NCBI GenBank assembly: GCA_944386485.1
Contig: CALXBG010000069.1
Span: forward strand, 1-46,692
Source: an uncultured Pygmaiobacter sp.
GTDB lineage: Bacteria; Bacillota; Clostridia; Oscillospirales; Ruminococcaceae
DNA length: 46,692 nucleotides
Reading direction: 5' to 3'
Below are positions 39,214 to 46,692 of this stretch, piece after piece. The translations under genes and the position numbers were made by a program. The notes under the pieces are model-generated. The model saw nothing but the letters and a program-made list of their open reading frames with translations, made no database searches and was not told the DNA's origin. Each line of letters opens with the position of its first letter. Positions within the stretch are counted from its first letter, which is position 1.

Positions 39214-39756
39214 ATGGAAAAAACCTATACGCTGAAGGTCGCCGGGCTGACCCGGGAACTTCCGATCTGCAAGGCCAGCGAAAAGATGTCGATTGCCGCA
39301 TTTGTCATGTTCAACGATGTTGAACTGACGATCGCCTGCGCGCGGGATCTGCTGGCCAAGGTGCCGGAATTTGACGTTATCGTGACCGCAGAGGCCAAGG
39401 GTATCCCTCTCGCTTATGAGATGGCCCGTCAGAGCGGAAAACCTTACATTCCTGCCCGCAAAGGTGCAAAGCTTTACATGTCGGAGCCGATCATCGTCGA
39501 GGACCGTTCGATTACCACCGAGGCACAGCAGCGGCTGGTCATCGATAAAAAGGACCTTCTGAGCATGGATGGCAAGCGGATCCTGATCGTCGACGACGTG
39601 ATCAGCACCGGTGGCTCGCTGCACGCGCTCGAGACGCTGGTCGGCTACAGCAAGGGCACGGTGGTCGGCCGGGCTGCGGTGCTCGCCGAGGGCGATGCCG
39701 CACAGCGCACCGACATCATCTTCCTTGAAGAGCTGCCTTTGTTTTTTCACGATTAA
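39214..39756 (+). CDS. PRPP-type phosphoribosyltransferase (adenine-phosphoribosyltransferase-like)
   Basis: The 180-residue protein has the type I phosphoribosyltransferase fold. The PRPP loop reads ILIVDDVISTGGSL (about 127-140), with a flexible hood region after KAEG-type AEAKGIPLAYEMAR. It resembles adenine or xanthine phosphoribosyltransferases, and which base it uses is uncertain. It would salvage a purine by joining it to PRPP. GAAGGAG lies before the ATG. Its TAA is followed directly by the GTG of comEC, with no base between, so comEC is probably translated by coupling. Confidence 0.8.
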   Translation: MEKTYTLKVAGLTRELPICKASEKMSIAAFVMFNDVELTIACARDLLAKVPEFDVIVTAEAKGIPLAYEMARQSGKPYIPARKGAKLYMSEPIIVEDRSITTEAQQRLVIDKKDLLSMDGKRILIVDDVISTGGSLHALETLVGYSKGTVVGRAAVLAEGDAAQRTDIIFLEELPLFFHD

Positions 39757-41877
39757 GTGAAGCGTCCGCTCTTTCTTTTCGGGGCCGTTTGGCTGATGGC
39801 CCAACTTTTCTGTACCCATTTTGCAAACAAACTGCCGTTGTGGGCCCTCGTGGCCCTCGCGGCAGTTTTTCTGTTGCCGGTACTGCCCGGCGCATTGCGG
39901 CGAACGCCGAATGGAGTTCGGATCGCAGTATTCTGCGCTGCGGCGGCACTTGCATTTCTCTGGAACGCAGGCTGGCGGATGTGGGTACTCGAGCCGGCAA
40001 GCGCGCGGGCGGGCAGTACCGTTCAAACGCAGGCCGTTGTGACACGGGTCTATGAAGCGGACGAGAATGGCCTGGCGCAGACCGATCTCAAACTGCTTGA
40101 GATCGATGGCAAGCGACAGCTGCTGCCGGTTACGGTACGCGCTTACGGGATGCCGCTGTTTGAGCCGGGCGATCTGCTGGAAGCAGAACTTGCACTCTCG
40201 GACGCGGACCCGACCTATGACTACGGTAAAGGCGTTTTCCTTGACGCCTCTTTGACCTCTGATCCGGAACGGATCGGTCGTTCTCACCATCCGATTTACT
40301 TCTTTGCCCGGTTGCAGCGTCAGCTGAGTTTGAAATTGCAGGGGCGGTTTGTGCCGCAGATTGGCAGCGTCGCCGCGGCGGTCTGCGTCGGAGATCGCGG
40401 AGGGATACCGGACAGAATTCAGGAGAATTATCGGTATGCCGGGGTTTCCCATCTGCTGGTGGTCAGCGGTCTGCATCTGAGCCTTGTCACCGGTGCAATC
40501 GGCGCGCTGCTGCCGCGCCGGCGGATCATTCGCAGTTTGTTGATGCTTGCGGCGGTACTTGCCTTTATGGCGCTGACCGGTTTTACCGCATCGGTCGTGC
40601 GTGCAGGGGTAATGGCGATTTTTGTCTGCCTTGCGCCGCTGCTCAGCGAATCAGCTGACTCGTTGACCTCACTCAGCGCCGCGGTGGTGTTGTTGACCGG
40701 ATACAATCCGGCCTGTGCTGCCGATGCGGGTTTGCTGCTCTCGGTCAGCGCGACCCTCGGCATTTTGCTCGCAAACAGCCAGTTTGAGGTTTGGCGCGAG
40801 CAGCGGGCGGAGCAAAAGAAGCACATTTCAAAAGAGAAAAGGGAATGTGGCCGCCGCAGAGAACGGGTGTTACTCTACCTCGCAAACGCGGTCTTCCTGT
40901 CGGCTGCTGCTGCTCTCGCCACCATGCCGGTACTGGTTGCGATTGGCGGGGAGATCTCGCTCTTTTCAGTCATAACCAACCTCATCGCGGTGCCGCTGAT
41001 CACCCCGGTGCTGATCTTTGGTCTGTTGACGGCGCTCACCCTCGGTGTTCCGCTGTTGACCGTTCCAAGCCGGGTCTTCGCAATACTCTGCGGCGGATTG
41101 ATCCGGCTGCTCAACCTGCTGACCGGCTGGATCGCCGATCTCCCGTTCGGGGTGGTACATCTGCAGGGATTTTACCCGCTGGTCGTGGTGCTCGCTGCCC
41201 TTGGCCTTGTCGTACTGGTTATCCGCCTGCCTGCAGGGCGCCTGCGGCGGTGGACAGCGGTTCTCTCCTCGGCGCTGCTGCTGTGTGCGGTGGCCCTCGG
41301 CGTGCTGCTCGACGCCGGAACGGTGCGCGTCGCGCTGGTTGGTTATACCCAGCAGCCGGCGGTGGTGATCACCCGGGAAAAGACGGCTGCGATTCTCTGG
41401 CGCGGTGGGGAAACGAACCTCGACGCGGTGGAGCATTATCTCGTGTCCGAGGGAATTGACGCGGTCACCCTGTTGGTCAACTGCGTCGCCGACGAGCGGG
41501 AACGGGAACTGGATGAGCGGTTTGCACCACAGGTTTACTGTGACGCTGAGGAAGATGTTGTGGTCGGCGTTACATTTGAGCCGATTGATGGTATAATGGT
41601 ATCGGTTCGCCGGCAGGCAGAAGGAATTCTTTTCCCCATCACGGTTGAGGGGCTGTCGCTCTGCTGTGCAACCGGCAAGACCGACCTCGGTGGAGAGCCG
41701 GTCGAGGTCTTTCTCGCGGGCACCCAACAGCCGGATGGACTTGTGGCAGAACGGGTATTGGTCGGCGGCCGGGAAGCCGCTTGGGTTTCCGAGAGTGAAA
41801 TTAAGACGCAGCGGGGCGAACTGCCCACGGTCTGGATTCGGCCGGGCGTTTCTATGAAGATCACGGGGGTGGGTTGA
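39757..41877 (+). CDS. comEC: ComEC/Rec2-family competence DNA channel protein
   Basis: The 706-residue protein has many membrane helices. After an OB-like domain (about 85-170) comes the competence domain with AAAVCVGDRGGIPDRIQENYRYAGVSHLLVVSGLHLSL, which matches the family's conserved 'L.G....l......f...G..Hll.iSGlH' pattern. The C-terminal part beyond about 510 keeps a beta-lactamase-like fold in a reduced form (AVVITREKTAAILWRGG). ComEC imports single-stranded DNA during transformation. The GTG start touches the upstream stop and has no clear ribosome site. No comEA lies beside it in the window. Confidence 0.85.
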   Translation: MKRPLFLFGAVWLMAQLFCTHFANKLPLWALVALAAVFLLPVLPGALRRTPNGVRIAVFCAAAALAFLWNAGWRMWVLEPASARAGSTVQTQAVVTRVYEADENGLAQTDLKLLEIDGKRQLLPVTVRAYGMPLFEPGDLLEAELALSDADPTYDYGKGVFLDASLTSDPERIGRSHHPIYFFARLQRQLSLKLQGRFVPQIGSVAAAVCVGDRGGIPDRIQENYRYAGVSHLLVVSGLHLSLVTGAIGALLPRRRIIRSLLMLAAVLAFMALTGFTASVVRAGVMAIFVCLAPLLSESADSLTSLSAAVVLLTGYNPACAADAGLLLSVSATLGILLANSQFEVWREQRAEQKKHISKEKRECGRRRERVLLYLANAVFLSAAAALATMPVLVAIGGEISLFSVITNLIAVPLITPVLIFGLLTALTLGVPLLTVPSRVFAILCGGLIRLLNLLTGWIADLPFGVVHLQGFYPLVVVLAALGLVVLVIRLPAGRLRRWTAVLSSALLLCAVALGVLLDAGTVRVALVGYTQQPAVVITREKTAAILWRGGETNLDAVEHYLVSEGIDAVTLLVNCVADERERELDERFAPQVYCDAEEDVVVGVTFEPIDGIMVSVRRQAEGILFPITVEGLSLCCATGKTDLGGEPVEVFLAGTQQPDGLVAERVLVGGREAAWVSESEIKTQRGELPTVWIRPGVSMKITGVG

Positions 41878-42950
41878 TGGCAATACTGGATCTTGAGGGG
41901 TTGGGGCAGATGATTGCGGCCAAAAAGACCGCGCCGGTCTATCTGCTTTTCTCCTCGGATGAATATCTGCTCTCTGCTTCCGCAGGCCGCCTGTTCGGAC
42001 TGCTCGCAGAGGAGGGGGAGCAGCCGACCGTCATCCCCGGCCCACAGCCTGATATGGGGCAGGTGGTCGCGGCGGCGGGGGCGATCTCGCTGTTTGGCAC
42101 CAAACGGCTGGTCTATCTGAATCGGATCGAGCCGACGACAATGAAGGCGGAAGACGTTAAACTGTTGGCTGAATTGATGGCAGAGGCGGAGAATGCGGTG
42201 TTGGTGCTGACCATGCTCATCAAGGAGCCCGAGCGCAAAAAACAGGGCGCGAATCGCTCGCCGGTGCCGGCTGCGGCAAAGCCGCTGCTCGCCGCAGCGG
42301 AAAAAATGGGGGTCGCCGCACAGCTTGAACGTCCGGACGAGGCCTATGCCACGCGTTTTGTCTGCCGCAAGGCCAAAGCGCTGGGGGCAGAGTTCGAGCC
42401 GTCGGCCGCCCAGCAGCTGGTGCGCCGGTGCGGCATCGACCTGTTCCTGCTCTCGGGTGAAGTGGAAAAACTAGCCGCTGCGAGCGGGTACGGCCGCATT
42501 ACATCACAGGAGATTCTCACGCTTTCCCCGCGCAGCGTTGAAGCGGATGTCTTTGAGATGGTGCGGCTGCTGCTCTCGGGCCGTGGCAGGGATGCGCTGT
42601 CCCGGCTCAACGAACTGCTCTACCTGCAAAACCCGCCGATCGCGATTGCGGCGGCGATGTATGGCAGCTTTGTGGATATGGTGCGGGTGCGGGCCGCAGC
42701 TGACCGCGGTATCGGCTACCAGCAGGCATTTCGGGAGATGGGCAACAAGGGCAGCGACTACCGGTACAAAAAAAGCCTTGAGACGGCGCGTGGCTTTTCC
42801 AATGCCCAGCTTGCCGCCTTTCTCGAGATTCTTGACCGGCTGGACCGGAAATTAAAGGGGAGCGCCGTAGACAAAAACACCCTGTTGCAGATGGCGCTGG
42901 GTGAGATTCTGCTGGTGGTCAGAGGAGACAGAACGCATGCGAATTCGTGA
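41877..42950 (+). CDS. holA: DNA polymerase III subunit delta
   Basis: The 357-residue protein fits HolA, the clamp-loader subunit that opens the sliding clamp during replication. Its layout is an N-terminal AAA-like domain without a working nucleotide site (PVYLLFSSDEYLLSASAGRLFG, QVVAAAGAISLFGTKRLVYL), a middle domain and a C-terminal helical collar. The ATG at 41877 overlaps the comEC stop (TGATG). It overlaps the next gene by 14 bases. The comEC-holA neighbourhood is typical in Firmicutes. Confidence 0.9.
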   Translation: MAILDLEGLGQMIAAKKTAPVYLLFSSDEYLLSASAGRLFGLLAEEGEQPTVIPGPQPDMGQVVAAAGAISLFGTKRLVYLNRIEPTTMKAEDVKLLAELMAEAENAVLVLTMLIKEPERKKQGANRSPVPAAAKPLLAAAEKMGVAAQLERPDEAYATRFVCRKAKALGAEFEPSAAQQLVRRCGIDLFLLSGEVEKLAAASGYGRITSQEILTLSPRSVEADVFEMVRLLLSGRGRDALSRLNELLYLQNPPIAIAAAMYGSFVDMVRVRAAADRGIGYQQAFREMGNKGSDYRYKKSLETARGFSNAQLAAFLEILDRLDRKLKGSAVDKNTLLQMALGEILLVVRGDRTHANS

Positions 42951-44181
42951 ACTGCTGATCGTTGAGGGAAAATATGACGCGGCGAAGCTGTCGGGGCTGG
43001 TGGATGGCTTGATCCTCACCACCGGCGGCTTTTCCATCTATCGCGACCGCGAAAAACGGGAACTGATCAAAGAGATGGGGAAAAAGCGTGGCATCATTAT
43101 CCTGACCGATTCCGACGCGGCGGGCTTTCAGCTGCGTCATTATATCCAGAACTTTGCCAAGGGTGCAAAGATCAAAAACGCCTATATCCCCGCAATTCCG
43201 GGCAAGGAAAAGCGGAAGGAGAAGCCGTCCAAAGAAGGAACCCTCGGAGTTGAGGGGGTGCCGGCGGAGGTGCTGATTGCCGCGCTGCGCCGCGCCGGCG
43301 CGACCGAGGAGGCGCCCCGCAGCGGACGGCGGCTGACCTATACCGACCTTTATCAGCTGGGCATCTCAGGCACCCCCGGAAGCGCCGAGCGTCGGCGCGC
43401 GCTGCTGCGGCTGATCGGATTGCCGCTGCGGCTGTCCAAAAAGGCGCTGCTCGAGACGCTGGACGCCGGTTATACTTACGAGGAACTCGAGGCGATCTGT
43501 GCCCGCAAACCGGTCTTGCTGTGGGATTTTCACGGCACCCTGACTCTGCCCGCCGACGATTGGTTTGACGCGCTCTGGGAACGGCTGCCGCATGACCGGC
43601 TCGAACGGGAGGCGCTGCGCGCACGGTTTCACCATGTCTGTATGCCCTGGTGGACAATGCCGGGCCAGCATACCCCGACCGGAAAAGACTGGTGGAATTA
43701 TGTGCAGGACGGATTTACCAGGCTGCTCTCCGGCTGCGGCTATACCGACGCCGAGGTGCGCGGGGCGGTGGGAGCGTTGCGGGGGATGGTAACCGACCCC
43801 GCGCGGCATCAGCTCTACCCGGATGCGATTTCCACCCTTGCCGAACTGCAGCGGCGAGGGTACCAGAATATTTTGGTTTCAAATAACTTCCCCGAACTCT
43901 GGCAGGTGGCGAAGGCGCTCGGCCTTGCCCCTTATTTCAGCGGCCAGATCGTCTCCGGCGCGGTTGGATGGGATAAACCCAGCCCGGAGATCTTCCGCCT
44001 CGCGCTCGCGGCAGCGGGCAACCCCGCCGAGGCGATCATGATTGGGGACAACCCGATCGACGATGTGCAGGGCGCGCTGGCGGTGGGGCTGCGGGCGATC
44101 CAGGTACATCCGCACCGGGTCTCCGAACAGGCTGAGGCCCGCTGTGAAACGCTGGCGCAGCTGCTCGATTTGTTGAGGTGA
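42937..44181 (+). CDS. rnmV: ribonuclease M5 fused to a HAD-family hydrolase
   Basis: The 414-residue protein combines two enzymes. Residues 1 to about 185 are ribonuclease M5, which matures 5S rRNA: a Toprim core with IVEGKYD near residues 8-14 (catalytic Glu) and TDSDAAG near 58-64 (DxD), and a DUF4093-like tail. About residues 190-414 are a HAD hydrolase: motif I DFHGT (His where DxD normally has the second Asp), a lysine in GWDKPSPEIF and GDNPIDD at about 370. GAGGAGA precedes the ATG at 42937. RNase M5 is normally separate and about 180-190 residues, so the fusion is notable. The HAD substrate is unknown. Confidence 0.85.
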   Translation: MRIRELLIVEGKYDAAKLSGLVDGLILTTGGFSIYRDREKRELIKEMGKKRGIIILTDSDAAGFQLRHYIQNFAKGAKIKNAYIPAIPGKEKRKEKPSKEGTLGVEGVPAEVLIAALRRAGATEEAPRSGRRLTYTDLYQLGISGTPGSAERRRALLRLIGLPLRLSKKALLETLDAGYTYEELEAICARKPVLLWDFHGTLTLPADDWFDALWERLPHDRLEREALRARFHHVCMPWWTMPGQHTPTGKDWWNYVQDGFTRLLSGCGYTDAEVRGAVGALRGMVTDPARHQLYPDAISTLAELQRRGYQNILVSNNFPELWQVAKALGLAPYFSGQIVSGAVGWDKPSPEIFRLALAAAGNPAEAIMIGDNPIDDVQGALAVGLRAIQVHPHRVSEQAEARCETLAQLLDLLR

Positions 44182-44185
44182 GAAG

Positions 44186-45028
44186 ATGACCGAAAAGAGA
44201 TGCTCGGACAATAGCGCCTTCTGTTGTCCGGTCTGCGGTCAGCCGCTGCTGCGACAGGAGCGCTTGCTGCGCTGCGCTACCGGCCACAGCTTTGATCTCG
44301 CATCGCAGGGATATGTCAACCTGCTCGCTGCAAACCGCAAGCATGCGGCTTTGCCGGGGGATGATAAGGGGATGGTGGCGGCCCGGCGTGCATTTTTGCG
44401 AGCAGGGTGGTATCAGCCGTTTAGCGATGCGCTCAACCGGCTTGCGGCACAGGCGGTTGCAACAGCACCGCAGCCCTTCTTATTAGATGCCGGTTGCGGC
44501 GAGGGGTACTATACCGGCCGGCTTGCCCAGGCGCTGGGACATCAGGTGCGGATTGCCGCGTTCGATATCTCCAAGAGCGCGGTGCAGGCTGCGGCGAAAA
44601 GCTGTCCCACCGTTGAATTTGCGGTGGCGAGCGCGTTTGCCATTCCGGTTGAAAACTATAAAGTTGACTGCCTTGTCAATATTTTTGCGCCGATGGCGCA
44701 GCGGGAATTTGCCCGGGTACTGCGCCCCGGCGGACAAATGATTTACGCAGTCCCCGGCCCGCGCCATCTGTTTGGGCTCAAAGAGATCCTCTACGACACG
44801 CCCTATGAGAATCCGGTACGGCAGGTGGAGTATGAGGGCTTTCGCTTCCTTTCCCGGGTACCGGTACAAACGCGCTGTACGCTGGTTTCGCAGCAGGAGA
44901 TGCAGGCGCTCTTTGCGATGACCCCGTATTACTGGAAAACCCCGCGCGAGGGCGCGCAGCGGCTGGCACAATGCAGCCAGCTTACAACTGAACTTGAATT
45001 TGACTTCTTGATCTATGAGAGAGTCTGA
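44186..45028 (+). CDS. rlmA: 23S rRNA guanine-N1-methyltransferase, RlmA type
   Basis: The 280-residue protein has the RlmA layout. A zinc site (CPVCG at 14-18 and CATGH) comes first, then the substrate-linked segment ASQGYVNLL. A Rossmann SAM-binding core follows with FLLDAGCGEGYYTGRLA and the usual SAM motifs IAAFDISKSAV and APMAQREFARVLRPGG. RlmA methylates N1 of G745 or G748 in 23S rRNA, which can affect macrolide or tylosin binding. GAGGTGAG lies before the ATG, four bases after the RNase M5-HAD gene, so it is likely translated with it. Type I or II cannot be told from sequence alone. Confidence 0.85.
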   Translation: MTEKRCSDNSAFCCPVCGQPLLRQERLLRCATGHSFDLASQGYVNLLAANRKHAALPGDDKGMVAARRAFLRAGWYQPFSDALNRLAAQAVATAPQPFLLDAGCGEGYYTGRLAQALGHQVRIAAFDISKSAVQAAAKSCPTVEFAVASAFAIPVENYKVDCLVNIFAPMAQREFARVLRPGGQMIYAVPGPRHLFGLKEILYDTPYENPVRQVEYEGFRFLSRVPVQTRCTLVSQQEMQALFAMTPYYWKTPREGAQRLAQCSQLTTELEFDFLIYERV

Positions 45029-45051
45029 GTGGATTGTACAAGCCGAAAAAG

Positions 45052-45095
45052 AAAAGGCGCATTTTGAAATTTACGGGTTTCAAAATGCGCCTTTT
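45052..45095. terminator. bidirectional terminator after rlmA
   Basis: A perfect 18-base stem (AAAAGGCGCATTTTGAAA / TTTCAAAATGCGCCTTTT) with a short loop ends the forward housekeeping block. A/T-rich stretches on both sides allow use by the reverse membrane gene as well. Confidence 0.9.
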
Positions 45096-45117
45096 GGCGT
45101 CTAAGTACGAATTTGGG

Positions 45118-45780
45118 TTATTGCAATGCTAATCTTAACCCTCTTTCCAACATTCTGAGGGTGATAATCAGAATGACCAGATAAATTATAGCGCTGGAGG
45201 CTGCACAGACGGAAAGCATGTCGTTTGCGCTCTCTGGTGTGCCTGCCACCATGATCAAGGTGTTTTGCAAGGTGAGAATAGAGACCAGCGCGTCGATAAA
45301 GGCAATCGCCCGCAGCTGTAAAACAAGCACATTTTCATGATTCCTGCGTAGATGAAGCGATGCAGTAGTGACCTTTGTAAAGGTATAGGTGGCCATTGCA
45401 ATGGCGGGGATAAGCCCAATTTCCACAGGCTTTTTGAGCAATACCATCATCGAGATGGGGAGGATCAAAGAGAGATCCAGAATAAATAGCAAAATGGAGC
45501 TGAGAACAAAACTTCTGTGTCGGTAAAATGACTGTACAGACGCAGGTCTGCGGCGATTTCTTTTTTCTGTTATCAACACTATGCCGCGCACGACCATGAG
45601 CAGGAAATAGAAGACCCCGATTCCGCCATGCCAGATTGACCCAAAACGGAAAAACACATATCCGTGATAGAAAGCAAAACAGGCCGTGCAGCCAAAAGAT
45701 ACCGCGGCGGCCGTCAGCGTGCGAAAGGTATCGTCTTCCCGCCACATCGCGGGGAACTGCCTGATTACATTACTCATCAT
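45118..45780 (-). CDS. six-helix membrane protein of unknown function
   Basis: The 220-residue protein has about six membrane helices, including SFGCTACFAFYHGYVFF, GVFYFLLMVVRGIVLI, VLSSILLFILDLSLILPISMMVL, and IIYLVILIITLRMLE. No family was recognised with confidence. A short loop with HRRNHENVLVL and basic patches lies on one side. The ATG at 45780 overlaps the end of the TetR gene by 11 bases, so expression is coupled to the regulator. TetR control of a membrane protein suggests export or envelope function, but no transporter motif is seen. Confidence 0.65.
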   Translation of the reverse strand: MMSNVIRQFPAMWREDDTFRTLTAAAVSFGCTACFAFYHGYVFFRFGSIWHGGIGVFYFLLMVVRGIVLITEKRNRRRPASVQSFYRHRSFVLSSILLFILDLSLILPISMMVLLKKPVEIGLIPAIAMATYTFTKVTTASLHLRRNHENVLVLQLRAIAFIDALVSILTLQNTLIMVAGTPESANDMLSVCAASSAIIYLVILIITLRMLERGLRLALQ

Positions 45781-46369
45781 GGTCAAGATTTTTCGGCCGC
45801 ACACAGGCCTCGATGATCTGGGAGATCGTTTCCACCGTATCCGCACAGTCCTGCATCAGCCAGGTTTTGACAATAGCGGTAATTCCCTCGATATAATAAC
45901 AAATGTAGTAGGGACGGTGTGCGGCGGGGATCTCGAACCGCTCCAAAACAGGTCCCAAAATCTGCTGTTTCAGCTCGTTGTACCGGGTATCGGTACGCAT
46001 GCCGACCGGATTGCGAAATGCGGCGCGATAGATCTTTTTATTGTCTTTGATAAAGCGGAGATAGGGCAGAAGATACTTCTGTGTAACCCAGACCAGATCC
46101 TCGTGTGCATGGTGGTGAAGTTCGCTGGGCATATCCAGATCTTTCTGGGGAAAATAGGAGAGAAAACGCTGATTGATCATCTCCAGCGTTTCATTCAGCA
46201 GATCGGCAATGGTCTCATAATGCAGATAGAAGGTAGAGCGATTTACCCCAGCTTGATGGCAGATCTCCTTTACGGTGATATATTCCAGATCCTTCTTTGC
46301 CAACAGCGCAATGAGGGCTTCATCCATTCGCTGCGCGGTATTGAAATATTTGCTCTCGAACCGATTCAA
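45770..46369 (-). CDS. TetR/AcrR-family transcription regulator
   Basis: The 199-residue protein has an N-terminal TetR helix-turn-helix (YITVKEICHQAGVNRSTFYLHYETIADLLNE, about 31-60) and a longer C-terminal ligand domain with LHHHAHED and IYRAAFRNPVG. The latter resembles the TetR_C_8/DUF-type domain seen in Clostridial regulators. The TTG at 46369 is chosen because GAGAGGAGAT precedes it. It overlaps the downstream membrane gene and probably controls it and itself. The ligand is unknown. Confidence 0.85.
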   Translation of the reverse strand: MNRFESKYFNTAQRMDEALIALLAKKDLEYITVKEICHQAGVNRSTFYLHYETIADLLNETLEMINQRFLSYFPQKDLDMPSELHHHAHEDLVWVTQKYLLPYLRFIKDNKKIYRAAFRNPVGMRTDTRYNELKQQILGPVLERFEIPAAHRPYYICYYIEGITAIVKTWLMQDCADTVETISQIIEACVRPKNLDHDE

Positions 46370-46390
46370 CTGCCGATCTCCTCTCTGATT

Positions 46391-46692
46391 TTATTCTGCT
46401 GATTCACTGATTTCCCGTGCAAGCTGCATAATTTCAAAAGCATATTTCTCTTTTCCAGCCCGCAGGATCTTCTTATAAAGGGGATAGTTTAGTCCGATGC
46501 CGATGATACCCAGAATCCCAAGAAGAATTCCGCATCCGGTCGCAAAAAAACTGCCGCTGCCGATCACCTGCATTGAAAGGCACATTCCAAGGCCGAGCAG
46601 CAGAATCATCAGGATACCGAAGCTGTACGCAAAGATGTTTGCAGGGCTTTTCGCTTTTCGATCAAGCTTTTTCAGGGCGACAATTCGGGAAG
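46391..46692 (-). CDS. two-helix membrane protein, N-terminus beyond the window
   Basis: The frame is open from the window edge to the stop at 46391, giving 99 or more residues. It reads ALKKLDRKAKSPANIFAYSFGIL, then two membrane helices (MILLLGLGMCLSMQVIG and GILLGILGIIGIGLNYPLY), ending with a basic-acidic tail KKILRAGKEKYAFEIMQLARE. Similar short proteins in Clostridia carry the label dihydropteridine reductase in databases, probably wrongly. It lies just upstream of the TetR gene on the same strand and may be part of its operon. The function is unknown. Confidence 0.55.
   Translation of the reverse strand, partial: SRIVALKKLDRKAKSPANIFAYSFGILMILLLGLGMCLSMQVIGSGSFFATGCGILLGILGIIGIGLNYPLYKKILRAGKEKYAFEIMQLAREISESAE

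Overview
The window looks like a chromosomal segment from a GC-rich, Gram-positive gut anaerobe of the class Clostridia. The Oscillospirales/Ruminococcaceae are the best guess. The evidence is strong AGGAGG ribosome-binding sites with frequent GTG and TTG starts, a T-box in front of alaS, RNase M5, many small flavin and iron-sulfur redox genes without respiratory oxidases, and a bile salt hydrolase. No rRNA, CRISPR array, insertion sequence or prophage was recognised.

Layout. 1-2.2 kb: a short reverse-strand operon (peptide deformylase, flavodoxin, partial DUF6933-like gene) divergent from a D-lyxose isomerase. 2.4-4.0 kb: an ECF sigma factor and its DUF4367 partner, each broken by one missing base, then a small secreted protein. 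4.1-15.2 kb: the most unusual part. A reverse-strand TerY-P-like triad (giant kinase/zinc-ribbon protein, vWA protein, PP2C phosphatase) diverges from a forward operon holding a Sel1/coiled-coil/transmembrane/NPCBM-like protein, a TM1812/CARF-like protein with no CRISPR nearby, and a diverged sigma-70-like regulator. A Big2/zinc-ribbon lipoprotein follows. A perfect 12-bp palindrome overlaps the extended -10 of the triad promoter.

15.4-24.8 kb: an XRE regulator with a frameshifted membrane partner, DUF1848, DUF3737, a PH-domain protein, bile salt hydrolase, an HdeD-like protein, a Crp/Fnr regulator, a broken permease remnant, a leucine-rich-repeat surface protein and an esterase. Three Crp-like palindromes sit at -41/-41.5 relative to -10 elements, which sketches a small bile/acid-stress regulon. 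24.9-29.6 kb: redox genes. A LysR regulator is divergent from two flavodoxin-like proteins and a cyclophilin-like lipoprotein; then a two-cluster ferredoxin and a NapH-like membrane protein face a second Crp/Fnr regulator, again with a -41 site. 29.8-33.9 kb: VanZ-like protein, tRNA-Ala(GGC), MATE exporter, HD hydrolase and GT8 glycosyltransferase.

34-45 kb: a housekeeping block on the forward strand: class B penicillin-binding protein, T-box, alaS, HIT, phosphoribosyltransferase, comEC, holA, an RNase M5-HAD fusion and rlmA. 45.1-46.7 kb: a TetR regulator with a six-helix membrane protein, and a membrane protein cut by the window edge.

At least four genes need a one-base correction, two of them at T homopolymers. 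This may be local decay or assembly error, so those genes are described as frameshifted rather than intact.
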